From Anaerolineales bacterium (GTDB lineage: Bacteria; Chloroflexota; Anaerolineae; Anaerolineales; Villigracilaceae), in the NCBI GenBank assembly GCA_019187665.1, contig JABARH010000003.1, forward strand, positions 158,982-222,981: a DNA stretch of 64,000 nucleotides. Direction: 5' to 3'. Made by a program: the position numbers and the translations under genes. Positions 52,258 through 60,085 of this stretch are shown piece by piece; the stretch's first letter is position 1; each line of letters begins with the position of its first letter. Under the pieces are notes generated by a model. It made no database searches and had not been told where the DNA came from. It worked only from the letters and a program-made list of their open reading frames with translations.

Positions 52258-52384
52258 TTATTTTCGGAACGTAGAGAGTGTTTTGAAATTCTGGCTCTCC
52301 CGTTTTTAGCATGCGGATGGGTCAAAAGCGCCAAAACGTGTAGACGAAGCGTTTTTCGGCGGCTTGGGGTGTGAGGTTCTGATT

Positions 52385-52514
52385 CAGGACGTACGCAAAA
52401 CCTTGCGCAGGGCGCGCCGAAGGCCTAACGCGCCTGCTGGCGTTACGCCTGCCTGATTTGTCTGGCAAATCACGGGCAGCGCCAGGGGAGAACGCCAATT
52501 ATGCGTACGGTCTG
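52385..52514 (+). mobile_element. MITE family 1, copy B (130 bp)
   Basis: Ends CAGGACGTACGCA and TGCGTACGGTCTG (11 of 13 in inverted match). Sequence closely follows copy A at 4200-4330. No target duplication is visible: the right flank is directly a fragment of an ABC ATPase gene, which points to a later rearrangement. Confidence 0.85.
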
Positions 52515-52520
52515 AGTTTT

Positions 52521-52600
52521 CCCAAAACCTCGTCAAAAAATACGGCGACTTCACCGCCGTCAAGGGAATCACCTTCGACATCAAAGAGGGAGAGATTTGA
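52521..52600 (+). pseudogene. 5' fragment of an ABC ATPase gene
   Basis: Bases 52521-52596 match 53824-53899 with three differences (76 bp). The reading frame QNLVKKYGDFTAVKGITFD, then IKEGEI, ends at TGA 52598-52600. The first codons of the gene are replaced by the MITE end and the rest of the gene is missing. Confidence 0.85.
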
Positions 52601-52946
52601 GTGAGAGCCCCCTCTGACCTTCGGACATCTCCCCGCGCGAAGCCCCCTGTGGGCAAATACGACGATAGTGCTGTCGGATTTGGGGGAGAACATGATAAGC
52701 AAAGTTTTTATGAAAACAAAAATTTTCATTTCAAGAGCAATCGTCCCCTCCCCAAATTCGAGCCGCCGCTCTTCGCGGGTCGCACGTGTGCCCGTTAGGG
52801 TATTTGGGGAGGAAAAAATCCGCTGGGGAGTTCGATGGGCGTGAGCGAATTTTCAGTCAAGGGCGCAGGGAAATCCCTCGCAAAAAAATCCGCATGAAAA
52901 AATCAGTTGAAGCGAAGTAAAATCAGGGGCGGATAAAGGAGTAAAA
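52601..52946. other. Gene-free segment with repeat-like words upstream of the toxin-antitoxin pair
   Basis: Contains GGATTTGGGGGAGA, CCCCTCCCCAAATTCG and TATTTGGGGAGGA, parts of a loose inverted repeat also seen at 26463-26570, and an AT-rich patch. TAAAAT at 52918-52923 may be the -10 of the next gene. No coding sequence or RNA gene is recognised. Confidence 0.5.
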
Positions 52947-53198
52947 ATGACTCTCCAACAAATTACGATCGAAATTCCAGACAAGGTGCTTCTTGCCGAA
53001 AAGACTGACGCCGAATCATTTGGGCGTGAAATCCGCATGTTAGCGGCTGTCAAGTTGTACGAGATGGGCAGGCTTTCTTCTGGGCGGGCTTCTGAGCTCG
53101 CGGGGATGTCCAGGGTTGAGTTTTTACTCAGCCTGGCTCGCTATAAGGTTTTTCCCTTGATGGCAGAGTTGGATGATCTAGAAAACGCTCATGGGTAA
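52947..53198 (+). CDS. UPF0175-family protein, putative antitoxin
   Basis: 83 residues with the UPF0175 pattern: EIPDKVLLAEKTDAESFGRE, then AAVKLYEMGRLSSGRASELA (helix-turn-helix-like) and GMSRVEFLLSLARYKV. Proteins of this group pair with DUF3368 PIN-like proteins. AAAGGAG precedes the ATG. It overlaps the next gene by 8 bases. Confidence 0.88.
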   Translation: MTLQQITIEIPDKVLLAEKTDAESFGREIRMLAAVKLYEMGRLSSGRASELAGMSRVEFLLSLARYKVFPLMAELDDLENAHG

Positions 53199-53676
53199 AG
53201 CCATCAGCAATACTTCTCCGCTTCTATATCTTTATCGCGCTGGCGGTATTGATTGGCTTCCCAAACTGTTCGATGAGGTTTGGGCGCCTGAAGCCGTGAG
53301 AAATGAATTACAAGCGGGTCAAAGCAAAGGCTACGATGTTCCCAATCCAGATGAGTATCCTTGGTTGAATATTGTCAACCCAAAATCTACGCCTTCGGAG
53401 TGGCTCGCTTTGGATTTAGGGGCAGGTGAAATTGCGGCAATGGCTCTGGCATTGGAAAATTCAGACCGAGTAGTATTACTTGACGATATGCTTGCGCTTC
53501 GAACCGCGCAGGCAGCAGGCGTGCAAGTATGGGGGACTCTGCAAGTTTTACTGGAAGCAAAATCTCATGGCTTGATCAAAAAGGTCGAACCGTATATGGC
53601 AAAGTTAAGCGATTCGGGTATGTGGGTTTCCGCTGAAGTCAAACAACGGATTCTTGCATTGGCAGGCGAGTCTTAA
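53191..53676 (+). CDS. DUF3368 PIN-like protein, putative toxin
   Basis: 161 residues. PIN-like fold features: ISNTSPLLYLYRAGGIDWLP (N-terminal strand with the usual S-N-T-S-P), EVWAPEAVRNE, LDLGAGEIAAMALAL and VVLLDDMLALRTAQAAGV with acidic residues that would bind metal. Probably a ribonuclease toxin held in check by the overlapping UPF0175 protein. The usual acidic residue in the first strand (D in typical PIN proteins) is Asn, as in other DUF3368 members. Confidence 0.88.
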   Translation: MGKAISNTSPLLYLYRAGGIDWLPKLFDEVWAPEAVRNELQAGQSKGYDVPNPDEYPWLNIVNPKSTPSEWLALDLGAGEIAAMALALENSDRVVLLDDMLALRTAQAAGVQVWGTLQVLLEAKSHGLIKKVEPYMAKLSDSGMWVSAEVKQRILALAGES

Positions 53677-53804
53677 CGCTGGCAAGACGCGCCACAACGA
53701 TCTGGGAAGCAGTACTGCCGTTTTTACAGCGGCGCAATAGCTTCGCCTCCCGAAACCCCTCCCCCATTTCCACGTAGACATTCATAACGCAAGAGGAGAA
53801 ACCC

Positions 53805-54752
53805 ATGCCCAACATTCTCGAATCCCAAAACCTCGTCAAAACCTACGGAGACTTCACCGCCGTCAAGGGAATCACCTTCGACATCAAAGAGGGAGAGATC
53901 TTCAGCCTGCTCGGTCCCAACGGCGCGGGGAAGACGACGACCATCTCGATGCTGTCCACGTTATACGCGCCCACGTCTGGCGATGCAACCATCGGCGGAT
54001 ATTCCGTGACGAAAGACCCGATGGCGGTCAAGCGCGTGATCGGCGTCGTGCCGCAGGATTTGGCTCTGTACGAAGACCTCACGGCAAAAGAGAATCTCGT
54101 CTTCTGGGGGCAGATGTACGGACTCGGCGGCAAGTCCCTCACCAGCCGCGTGGATGAGGTGTTGGAGCAGATCGGTTTGACCGATAAAGCCAAAAATCGA
54201 GTCAAAACCTATTCGGGCGGGATGAAGCGCCGCGTCAACATCGGAGTCGGTCTGCTCCACAAGCCGCGTCTGCTGTTCATGGACGAGCCCACCGTCGGTA
54301 TTGATCCGCAATCGCGGCGGGCGATTCTCGATACGGTCAAAGACCTCAACAAACAGGGCATGACCGTTCTCTACACCACGCACTACATGGAAGAAGCCGC
54401 TGAACTTTCGAACCGCGTCGGCATCATTGATCACGGCGAACTCATCGCGCTCGGCACGCAGGATGAACTCACCAAACAGGTCGGCGAGACCGAAACGCTC
54501 ATCCTGCACATCGGCGAAAACGAAGACCCCGAGACGCTCGCCAAAGCATTGAGCGGAGTCGAAGGCGTGCAAAAAGCGGATGTGACCGATCACGAGGTCA
54601 GCGTCATCACAGCGGATGCGAAAGACATCCTCGCGGCGGTGGTGGGCAAAGCCAACGAACGCGGGATAAAGATCCGCTCCATTGACATCCGCGAACCGAA
54701 TCTCGAAGCGGTGTTTTTGCATCTCACGGGAAGGGCGTTGCGCGATACGTAG
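53805..54752 (+). CDS. ABC transporter ATP-binding protein, DrrA/NatA type
   Basis: 315 residues. Walker A GPNGAGKTTT, Q-loop VPQDLALYEDLTA, signature YSGGMKRRVNIGVG, Walker B LLFMDEPTVGIDPQ, H-loop TTHYMEEA, plus a C-terminal DrrA-like domain (about 225-315). AGAGGAG precedes the ATG. The two following genes encode its membrane halves. Substrate unknown, such systems often export drugs or lipids. Confidence 0.95.
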   Translation: MPNILESQNLVKTYGDFTAVKGITFDIKEGEIFSLLGPNGAGKTTTISMLSTLYAPTSGDATIGGYSVTKDPMAVKRVIGVVPQDLALYEDLTAKENLVFWGQMYGLGGKSLTSRVDEVLEQIGLTDKAKNRVKTYSGGMKRRVNIGVGLLHKPRLLFMDEPTVGIDPQSRRAILDTVKDLNKQGMTVLYTTHYMEEAAELSNRVGIIDHGELIALGTQDELTKQVGETETLILHIGENEDPETLAKALSGVEGVQKADVTDHEVSVITADAKDILAAVVGKANERGIKIRSIDIREPNLEAVFLHLTGRALRDT

Positions 54753-54868
54753 CCACGTACACACGTAGACATGTAGACACGTAGACACGTAGACACGTAC
54801 ACAGGTAGACAGGTAACTTGGAACTTGGAACTTGACACTTGAAACCTGAAACCTGAAACTCGTAACTT
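54753..54868. repeat. Mosaic of tandem 7-8 bp repeats inside the ABC operon
   Basis: ACACGTAG-type octamers (54760-54810) followed by TTGGAAC-like and CCTGAAA-like heptamers (54817-54862). The first unit also occurs upstream of manC and beside greA. Confidence 0.9.
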
Positions 54869-54890
54869 GCTCCGTGCAACAGGAAACATC

Positions 54891-56150
54891 ATGCTCAAAC
54901 TCCTCCTCATCGGCATCAAAGACCTCAAACTCATGTTCCGCGACCGCGCCGCGCTCATCTTCATGCTCCTCGCGCCGTTCCTGCTCACCATCGGCATGGG
55001 ATTCGTCTCGGGTCGCTTCAGCGGCGGCTCGACCGGGCTTTCAGACATTCCCGTCGTCATCGTCAATTTGGATCAAAAAGAGTTGGGCAACGCGCTCGAA
55101 GAATTATTCAACTCCGCCGATCTGGCAGACTTGGTGGAACCGACCGCTTCATCCGACCCCGAGGCGGCTCGCCGATTAATCGACAGCGACCAAGCCTCAG
55201 CCGCCATCGTCATCCCACAAGGATTCACCGACAGCGTCATCCCTGCCGAGGGGACAACGTTCGACTCAACCGCCGTTCAGCCTGCTCCCGTTCAAATCGA
55301 AGTGTACGCCAACCCCTCGCGTCCGACAGGCGCGGGCATCATCAAAGCCATCGTAGACGAATTCCTCTCGCGCGTCGAAGAAGGGCGCGTGAGCGGCACG
55401 ACCTCCCTCGTCGGCTTGATGCAAAGCGGACTGTTGAATCCGCAGGACGTGGCGAGCGAAGCGCAAGAGTTATTCGCAAACGTGGACGAATCCGAATCCA
55501 CCGCCATCACGCTCAAGACCGACACCCAAGGCGCGGAAGCCGTTGAGTTCGACCTGCTTGCCTACTTCGCGCCGGGCATGGCGTTGATGTTCCTCATGTA
55601 CACCGTCTCGTACGGCGGACGCTCCATCCTTGCCGAACGCTCGCAAGGCACTCTTCCGCGCATGTTGATCTCGCCCACCTCCAACGCGCAGGTGTTGGGC
55701 GGCAAGGTGTTGGGAATCTTCTTGATGGGCGTCGCGCAGGTCGGCGTTTTGATCCTCGCCTCTTCGATCTTCTTTCAGGTGCAATGGGGCGACCCGCTTG
55801 GCGTTTTGGTTTTGATCCTCGCCGCAGTCTTCGGCGCCACGGGCTGGGGCATGTTGATCACCGCCTTTGCCCGCACGCCCGCGCAAGTGGGAAGCACAGG
55901 CGCGGCGGTCATGCTCATCTTCGGCATCCTCGGCGGAAGTTTCATGAGCCTTGAAAACTTCCCGCCGTTCATGCAGACCCTCAGCAAGATCACGCCCAAC
56001 GCCTGGGGCATGGACGGTTTCGTCACCCTCGCCCTCGGCGGCACGTTGAAGAATCTAACCGAACCCGTCACCGCATTGCTCATCATGGGCGCGTTGTTGT
56101 TCGCCGCCTCGGTCGTGTTGTTCAATCGGAATGGGATCGCGCAACAGTAA
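54891..56150 (+). CDS. ABC-2 type permease, first subunit
   Basis: 419 residues. N-terminal membrane helix (about 20-40), a large extracytoplasmic domain (about 50-215, VVIVNLDQKELGNALEELF) and a cluster of five helices from about 225 to the end with the usual ERSQGTLPRMLISP amphipathic segment. AGGAAACATC precedes the ATG at 54891. Partner of the second permease at 56374; the two would form a heterodimer with the DrrA-type ATPase. Confidence 0.9.
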   Translation: MLKLLLIGIKDLKLMFRDRAALIFMLLAPFLLTIGMGFVSGRFSGGSTGLSDIPVVIVNLDQKELGNALEELFNSADLADLVEPTASSDPEAARRLIDSDQASAAIVIPQGFTDSVIPAEGTTFDSTAVQPAPVQIEVYANPSRPTGAGIIKAIVDEFLSRVEEGRVSGTTSLVGLMQSGLLNPQDVASEAQELFANVDESESTAITLKTDTQGAEAVEFDLLAYFAPGMALMFLMYTVSYGGRSILAERSQGTLPRMLISPTSNAQVLGGKVLGIFLMGVAQVGVLILASSIFFQVQWGDPLGVLVLILAAVFGATGWGMLITAFARTPAQVGSTGAAVMLIFGILGGSFMSLENFPPFMQTLSKITPNAWGMDGFVTLALGGTLKNLTEPVTALLIMGALLFAASVVLFNRNGIAQQ

Positions 56151-56154
56151 ATCT

Positions 56155-56345
56155 GACGCAGAGTCTCTGAGAAAATGTTTCTTAAGTCTGAAGCCTTGCT
56201 CTTTTGTACACGTACTTCGACAGGCTCAGTACAAGTTTCACGGAACACACGGAAACAAGACGGCTTTTTAAAGATTTTTTCCGTGAAAATCAGTGAAATC
56301 CGTGGCGTCCGTGTCTAAAAAAGAAGTTAAGAAACAGTCTCTGAG
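56155..56345. repeat. Dispersed intergenic repeats between the two permease genes
   Basis: TCTGAGAAAATGTTTCTTAA and AGAAACAGTCTCTGAGTCTC flank CGACAGGCTCAGTACAAG and TCACGGAACACACGGAAAC words related to 45600. No coding potential. Confidence 0.6.
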
Positions 56346-56373
56346 TCTCTGCGGCAAGAAGGTCAAAATAATC

Positions 56374-57570
56374 ATGAAAAAGATTTTCGCCATCGCATGG
56401 AAAGACGCCATCGTCCGCTTTACCAGCCCATCGGAGTTGTTGTTCTTCATCATCCTCCCGATCGTGTTCACCTTCCTGCTCGCCGGTGGGACGCCTTCGA
56501 ACGACGACGACAACCGCATCCGTATACCGGTCGTGGATGAATCGCAGACAGCCGTTTCGCAACAGATCATTGACGAATTGGAGAATTCGACGGCGGTTCG
56601 TCCCGAGGTGGTGACGCGCGCTGAGGCGCAGAGTCAATTCGACGACCGTCGCGCCGACGCGGTATTCATCATCCCCGCGGGCGTTGACATCGAGGCGCTG
56701 CAAAACGGTTCCGCCCAAGTGGAGATGCTCCAACAACCCAGCAACCTCAACGCGGGCATCGCGCAACGCGCCATCCTCACCGCCATCCGCCGCGTGAGCA
56801 GTTCGGTCTCCGCCGCCCAGAATGCGGTGAGGCAACGCGAAGCGAAACAAGCCTTTGCCTCCGACGCGGAGAAACAAGCCTATTTCGAAAGTTCGCTCAC
56901 GCTGGCGCAGGACATTCAAGCCGACGCGCCCGAACGAGTGACCGTCATCGAAGGGACGACGCCCGACCGGGTGAATTATGACCCGCGCGCCAACTCTTCG
57001 GCGGGACAATTGATCACGTGGGTGTTCATTCCGCTCTTTGGGATTTCAGCCCTGTTTGCAAGCGAACGACAAGGGGGAACGCTGCGCCGCCTGCTCACCA
57101 CGCCAACCACGAAAGCGACATTTTTACTCGGCACGATCTCGGGGCAGGTGGCGATGGCGTTGATTCAAATGTTCCTGCTGGTCGGCTTTGCGATTCTGGC
57201 GATGAAATTGAACTGGGGGCGCGATCCGCTCGCGTTGTTCGTCATCCTGCTTGCCTCGGCGCTTGCGGCGGCGGCGTTCGGCGCCACGTTGGGAACGTTC
57301 ATCAAGACCGAAGCGCAAGCCAGCGGGGTGAGCATCATGTTCGGCATGGTCATGGCGCTCATGGGCGGATGCTGGTATCCGCTGGAACTATTCCCGACGG
57401 CGATTCAAAGCGCGGTGAAAGTGCTGCCAACCACCTGGGCAATGCAGGGCATGCTCGATCTCGTTTTACGCGGCGGAGGCTTGGTTGATGTTCTTCCCGA
57501 AGCGGGGGTCTTGCTGGTCTTCGCGGCGATCTTCTTGAGCGTCGGGGTTTCGCGGTTCAGGTACGAGTAA
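56374..57570 (+). CDS. ABC-2 type permease, second subunit
   Basis: 398 residues with the same architecture as its neighbour: N-terminal helix (about 20-37), extracytoplasmic domain (about 50-220) and five C-terminal helices with ERQGGTLRRLLTTPT. AAGAAGG lies upstream of the ATG. The 5' extension up to 56293 translates the dispersed repeat and is rejected. Ends the exporter operon. Confidence 0.9.
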   Translation: MKKIFAIAWKDAIVRFTSPSELLFFIILPIVFTFLLAGGTPSNDDDNRIRIPVVDESQTAVSQQIIDELENSTAVRPEVVTRAEAQSQFDDRRADAVFIIPAGVDIEALQNGSAQVEMLQQPSNLNAGIAQRAILTAIRRVSSSVSAAQNAVRQREAKQAFASDAEKQAYFESSLTLAQDIQADAPERVTVIEGTTPDRVNYDPRANSSAGQLITWVFIPLFGISALFASERQGGTLRRLLTTPTTKATFLLGTISGQVAMALIQMFLLVGFAILAMKLNWGRDPLALFVILLASALAAAAFGATLGTFIKTEAQASGVSIMFGMVMALMGGCWYPLELFPTAIQSAVKVLPTTWAMQGMLDLVLRGGGLVDVLPEAGVLLVFAAIFLSVGVSRFRYE

Positions 57571-57766
57571 ACCCGTGCCAACCATTTAAAGCCGAACAGT
57601 CCCGTGATGTTTGCTGGTCGCGAAGCATTCGATCTCGCCGCCCCGCGCGGCATATCTTCGCGCACAAAGCACGCGAGTTCCGTCTCGACGCGCTACTTCC
57701 TTGGCAACACATACAGACCGGCTACGCCTTCGCCGGTCCGGCCAGCGCGGGAACTCTACGCGCTGA
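57571..57766. other. Gene-free interval before murJ
   Basis: No ORF, RNA or terminator recognised. It holds short words such as GCGCACAAAGCACGCGAG that may be remnants of the dispersed repeat. Confidence 0.4.
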
Positions 57767-57772
57767 TATAAT
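57767..57772 (+). promoter_or_regulatory. TATAAT -10 element for the murJ GTG start
   Basis: Eight nt (CCCCGCCC) separate it from GTG 57781; no ribosome site. Confidence 0.65.
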
Positions 57773-57780
57773 CCCCGCCC

Positions 57781-59355
57781 GTGACAACCGCCACCAAAAA
57801 CATTGCGCGCGCTGCGGGGACCGTGATGATCGCCACCCTCCTCGGACAACTCGCAGGGCTGGCGCGCAGTATCATCGTCGCGCGCCTCTTCGGTTCCTCG
57901 CCGGAATACAGCGCCTTCCTCTACGGCAACCGCGTTAGCGAGACTCTCTTCCTGTTGATCGCGGGCGGCGCATTGGGCTCGGCGTTCATCCCGACGTTTA
58001 CCGGATTCCTCGCCAAAGACGACCAGTCCTCCGCGTGGAAACTTGCCGCCTCCCTCGCCCGCCTCCTGACCATAACCTTGAGCCTGCTCGCGCTCCTCGC
58101 GGCTTTTTTCGCCCCTCAAATTGTGCGCCACGCCATCGCTCCGGGCTTCGCCTCTGATCCCGATCTTTTTTCATTGACCGTTGAACTGATGCGCATTCAG
58201 CTCATCGCCGCGATTCTGTTCGGTCTCGGTGGGCTGATCGTCGGCATTCTCAACGCGCATCAAATCTTCCTCATCCCCGCGCTGACTCCCGCCATGTACC
58301 AACTGGGAATCATCTTCGGCGCATTGGCGCTTTCACCAATTATGGGAGTTCACGGATTAGCATGGGGCGTGGTGATTGGCGCTGTTCTTTATCTCGGCAT
58401 TCAGATTCCACAATTACTGAAACTGAAAACTGATCGCTGGTCACTGGTCACTGGTCACTGGTCTTTGGATTCCAATGTTCGCCATGTTCTTTTATTGATG
58501 GGACCGCGCCTGATCGGCGTGGCGGTGGTGCAGGTCAACTTTTGGGTCAATGCCGCGCTTGCCTCGCAGATGTCCGGCGAGAGCATGGCGGCGCTCAGTT
58601 ACGCCTTCGCGCTCATGCTCATGGCGCAAGCCGCCATCGCGCAATCGGTGGCGAACGCCGCCATGCCGACCTTTTCCGCCCAGCATGCCCTCGGTCAACG
58701 CGACGAGATGCGCGCCTCGTTAGCCGCATCCCTGCGCGGAATTATTTTCCTCGCCCTGCCCGCCGCGCTGGGGCTGATCCTTCTGCGCGAGCCGCTGGTT
58801 GCCATGTTGTACCAACGCGGCGAGTTCGATTCGCAATCCACGCAATTGGTGTCGTGGGCTTTGTTGTGGTACGCGGCGGGATTGCCCGGTCACTCGATCA
58901 TGGAAATCCTGACGCGCGCCTTCTACGCCCAGCACGACACGAAGACTCCGGTCGTCATCGGGACCATTGCGATGAGCCTCAACGTTGCGTTCAGCTTCAC
59001 GTTCGCCGCGCTCTTTCCTCGTTTCGGGTGGGAACCTCTCGGCGGACTTGCGCTTGCCAACTCACTTGCTACCGCGCTCGAAGCGGCCGCGCTATTTGTT
59101 GTGATGCGAAAACGCCTGGGCGGAATCGAGGGCGCGCACGTCGCGCGCGGATTCGTCCACGCGGGGCTGGGCACGCTGGGGATGAGTCTCGCGCTGGTGA
59201 TGTGGAATCAACCGGGGGGGAGTCTGAACCGCTTCGTCCTCGCGGCGGGCGGAATTCTGCTTGGAGGCCTCGTCTACGGCGCGGCGCTGATCCTCCTGCG
59301 CGTCCCGGAGATCCAAAGCCTGATCCGTTTTGCGAAACGAAAATTTACGCGATAA
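57781..59355 (+). CDS. murJ: Lipid II flippase MurJ
   Basis: 524 residues with about 14 membrane helices of the MVF/MOP superfamily. Moves lipid II across the membrane for peptidoglycan synthesis. Family motifs: GLARSIIVARLFG near the N-terminus, GSAFIPTF, ILNAHQIFLIPALTPAMYQ and REPLVAMLYQRGEFD. The start is GTG. A 27-bp heptamer array at 58437-58463 lies in frame between helices 7 and 8 and encodes DRWSLVTGHWSL, a loop that looks foreign to the family. Confidence 0.92.
   Translation: MTTATKNIARAAGTVMIATLLGQLAGLARSIIVARLFGSSPEYSAFLYGNRVSETLFLLIAGGALGSAFIPTFTGFLAKDDQSSAWKLAASLARLLTITLSLLALLAAFFAPQIVRHAIAPGFASDPDLFSLTVELMRIQLIAAILFGLGGLIVGILNAHQIFLIPALTPAMYQLGIIFGALALSPIMGVHGLAWGVVIGAVLYLGIQIPQLLKLKTDRWSLVTGHWSLDSNVRHVLLLMGPRLIGVAVVQVNFWVNAALASQMSGESMAALSYAFALMLMAQAAIAQSVANAAMPTFSAQHALGQRDEMRASLAASLRGIIFLALPAALGLILLREPLVAMLYQRGEFDSQSTQLVSWALLWYAAGLPGHSIMEILTRAFYAQHDTKTPVVIGTIAMSLNVAFSFTFAALFPRFGWEPLGGLALANSLATALEAAALFVVMRKRLGGIEGAHVARGFVHAGLGTLGMSLALVMWNQPGGSLNRFVLAAGGILLGGLVYGAALILLRVPEIQSLIRFAKRKFTR
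58437..58463. repeat. In-frame heptamer array (CTGGTCA x3.7) inside murJ
   Basis: CTGGTCA is repeated three times with a fourth partial copy. Its total length (27 bp) keeps the reading frame. Confidence 0.95.
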
Positions 59356-59381
59356 AAGTCGAGCGCCTTGCGGCGCTCTTT

Positions 59382-59837
59382 TTATGTGAAGATCATCCAG
59401 TTGACGACGCCGACGATCAAGCCGAGCAAAATCCCGCCCGCCACTTCCAGCGGCGAATGACCGATGACCTCGCGCAGATCCTTCTCGCTCCACATGTGAC
59501 CGCGCATCAGTTCATCGAACAGCACGTTAATGCGTTCCGCGTGCATACCCGCCTGTCTGCGCACGCCCGCCGCGTCGTAGACTACGATCATCGTGATGGC
59601 AACTGCAATCGCAAATTCCGGCACGTCGAAACCGACATGCAGGCCCACGCCCAGCGTTGTACTGACCATCAGCGCCGAATGTGAACTGGGCATGCCGCCC
59701 GCGCTCAACATTGCGCTCCAGCGCCATTTGCGCGTGGCGAGGTATTCGATCGGCGCTTTGAGTCCCTGCGCGATCAGCCAGCCTGCCAGCGCGCCGATCA
59801 AAACGTGATTGGACCATAAGGCTTCAAAGAGATTCAT
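59382..59837 (-). CDS. Divergent PAP2-family (DUF212) membrane protein
   Basis: 151 residues, four membrane helices. The core AGGMPSSHSALMVS is the PAP2-like catalytic loop of the DUF212/YuiD group, suggesting a phosphatase-like active site. Also VYDAAGVRRQAG and LREVIGHSPLEVAGG. The start overlaps xseB (ATGA), an order that recurs in several phyla. Confidence 0.9.
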   Translation of the reverse strand: MNLFEALWSNHVLIGALAGWLIAQGLKAPIEYLATRKWRWSAMLSAGGMPSSHSALMVSTTLGVGLHVGFDVPEFAIAVAITMIVVYDAAGVRRQAGMHAERINVLFDELMRGHMWSEKDLREVIGHSPLEVAGGILLGLIVGVVNWMIFT

Positions 59838-60073
59838 TCATCCGCCTCGAAGGATTCGAGTTCCCCGCCCGTTAATTGACTCACTTTCAACTCGGCGGCT
59901 TCGAGCAGCGCCGCGCAGTGTTTCATCAACAACTGCCCGCGCTCGAAGAGCGCCAGCGAATCTTCGAGTTTTTGTTCGCCCTCTTCCAGCGAGTCGGCGA
60001 TGGTCTCCAGTTCTGCAAGGGCGTCTTCGTACGATAGGTCTTGGATATTTTTTTGCGCGGGTGGTTTTGGCAT
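59834..60073 (-). CDS. xseB: Exodeoxyribonuclease VII small subunit
   Basis: 79 residues. Two-helix protein with SYEDALAELETIADSLEEGE and LEDSLALFERGQLLMKHC, the XseB signature. Associates with XseA to form exonuclease VII for single-stranded DNA. GGAGGAAT precedes the ATG, 12 bp after xseA. Confidence 0.95.
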   Translation of the reverse strand: MPKPPAQKNIQDLSYEDALAELETIADSLEEGEQKLEDSLALFERGQLLMKHCAALLEAAELKVSQLTGGELESFEADE

Positions 60074-60085
60074 GATTCCTCCTGG

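Noticed and set aside
52601..52830. A gene in the GC-skewed segment before the toxin-antitoxin pair
   Set aside because: Only short frames without ribosome sites; the words match the repeat-like segment at 26463-26570.
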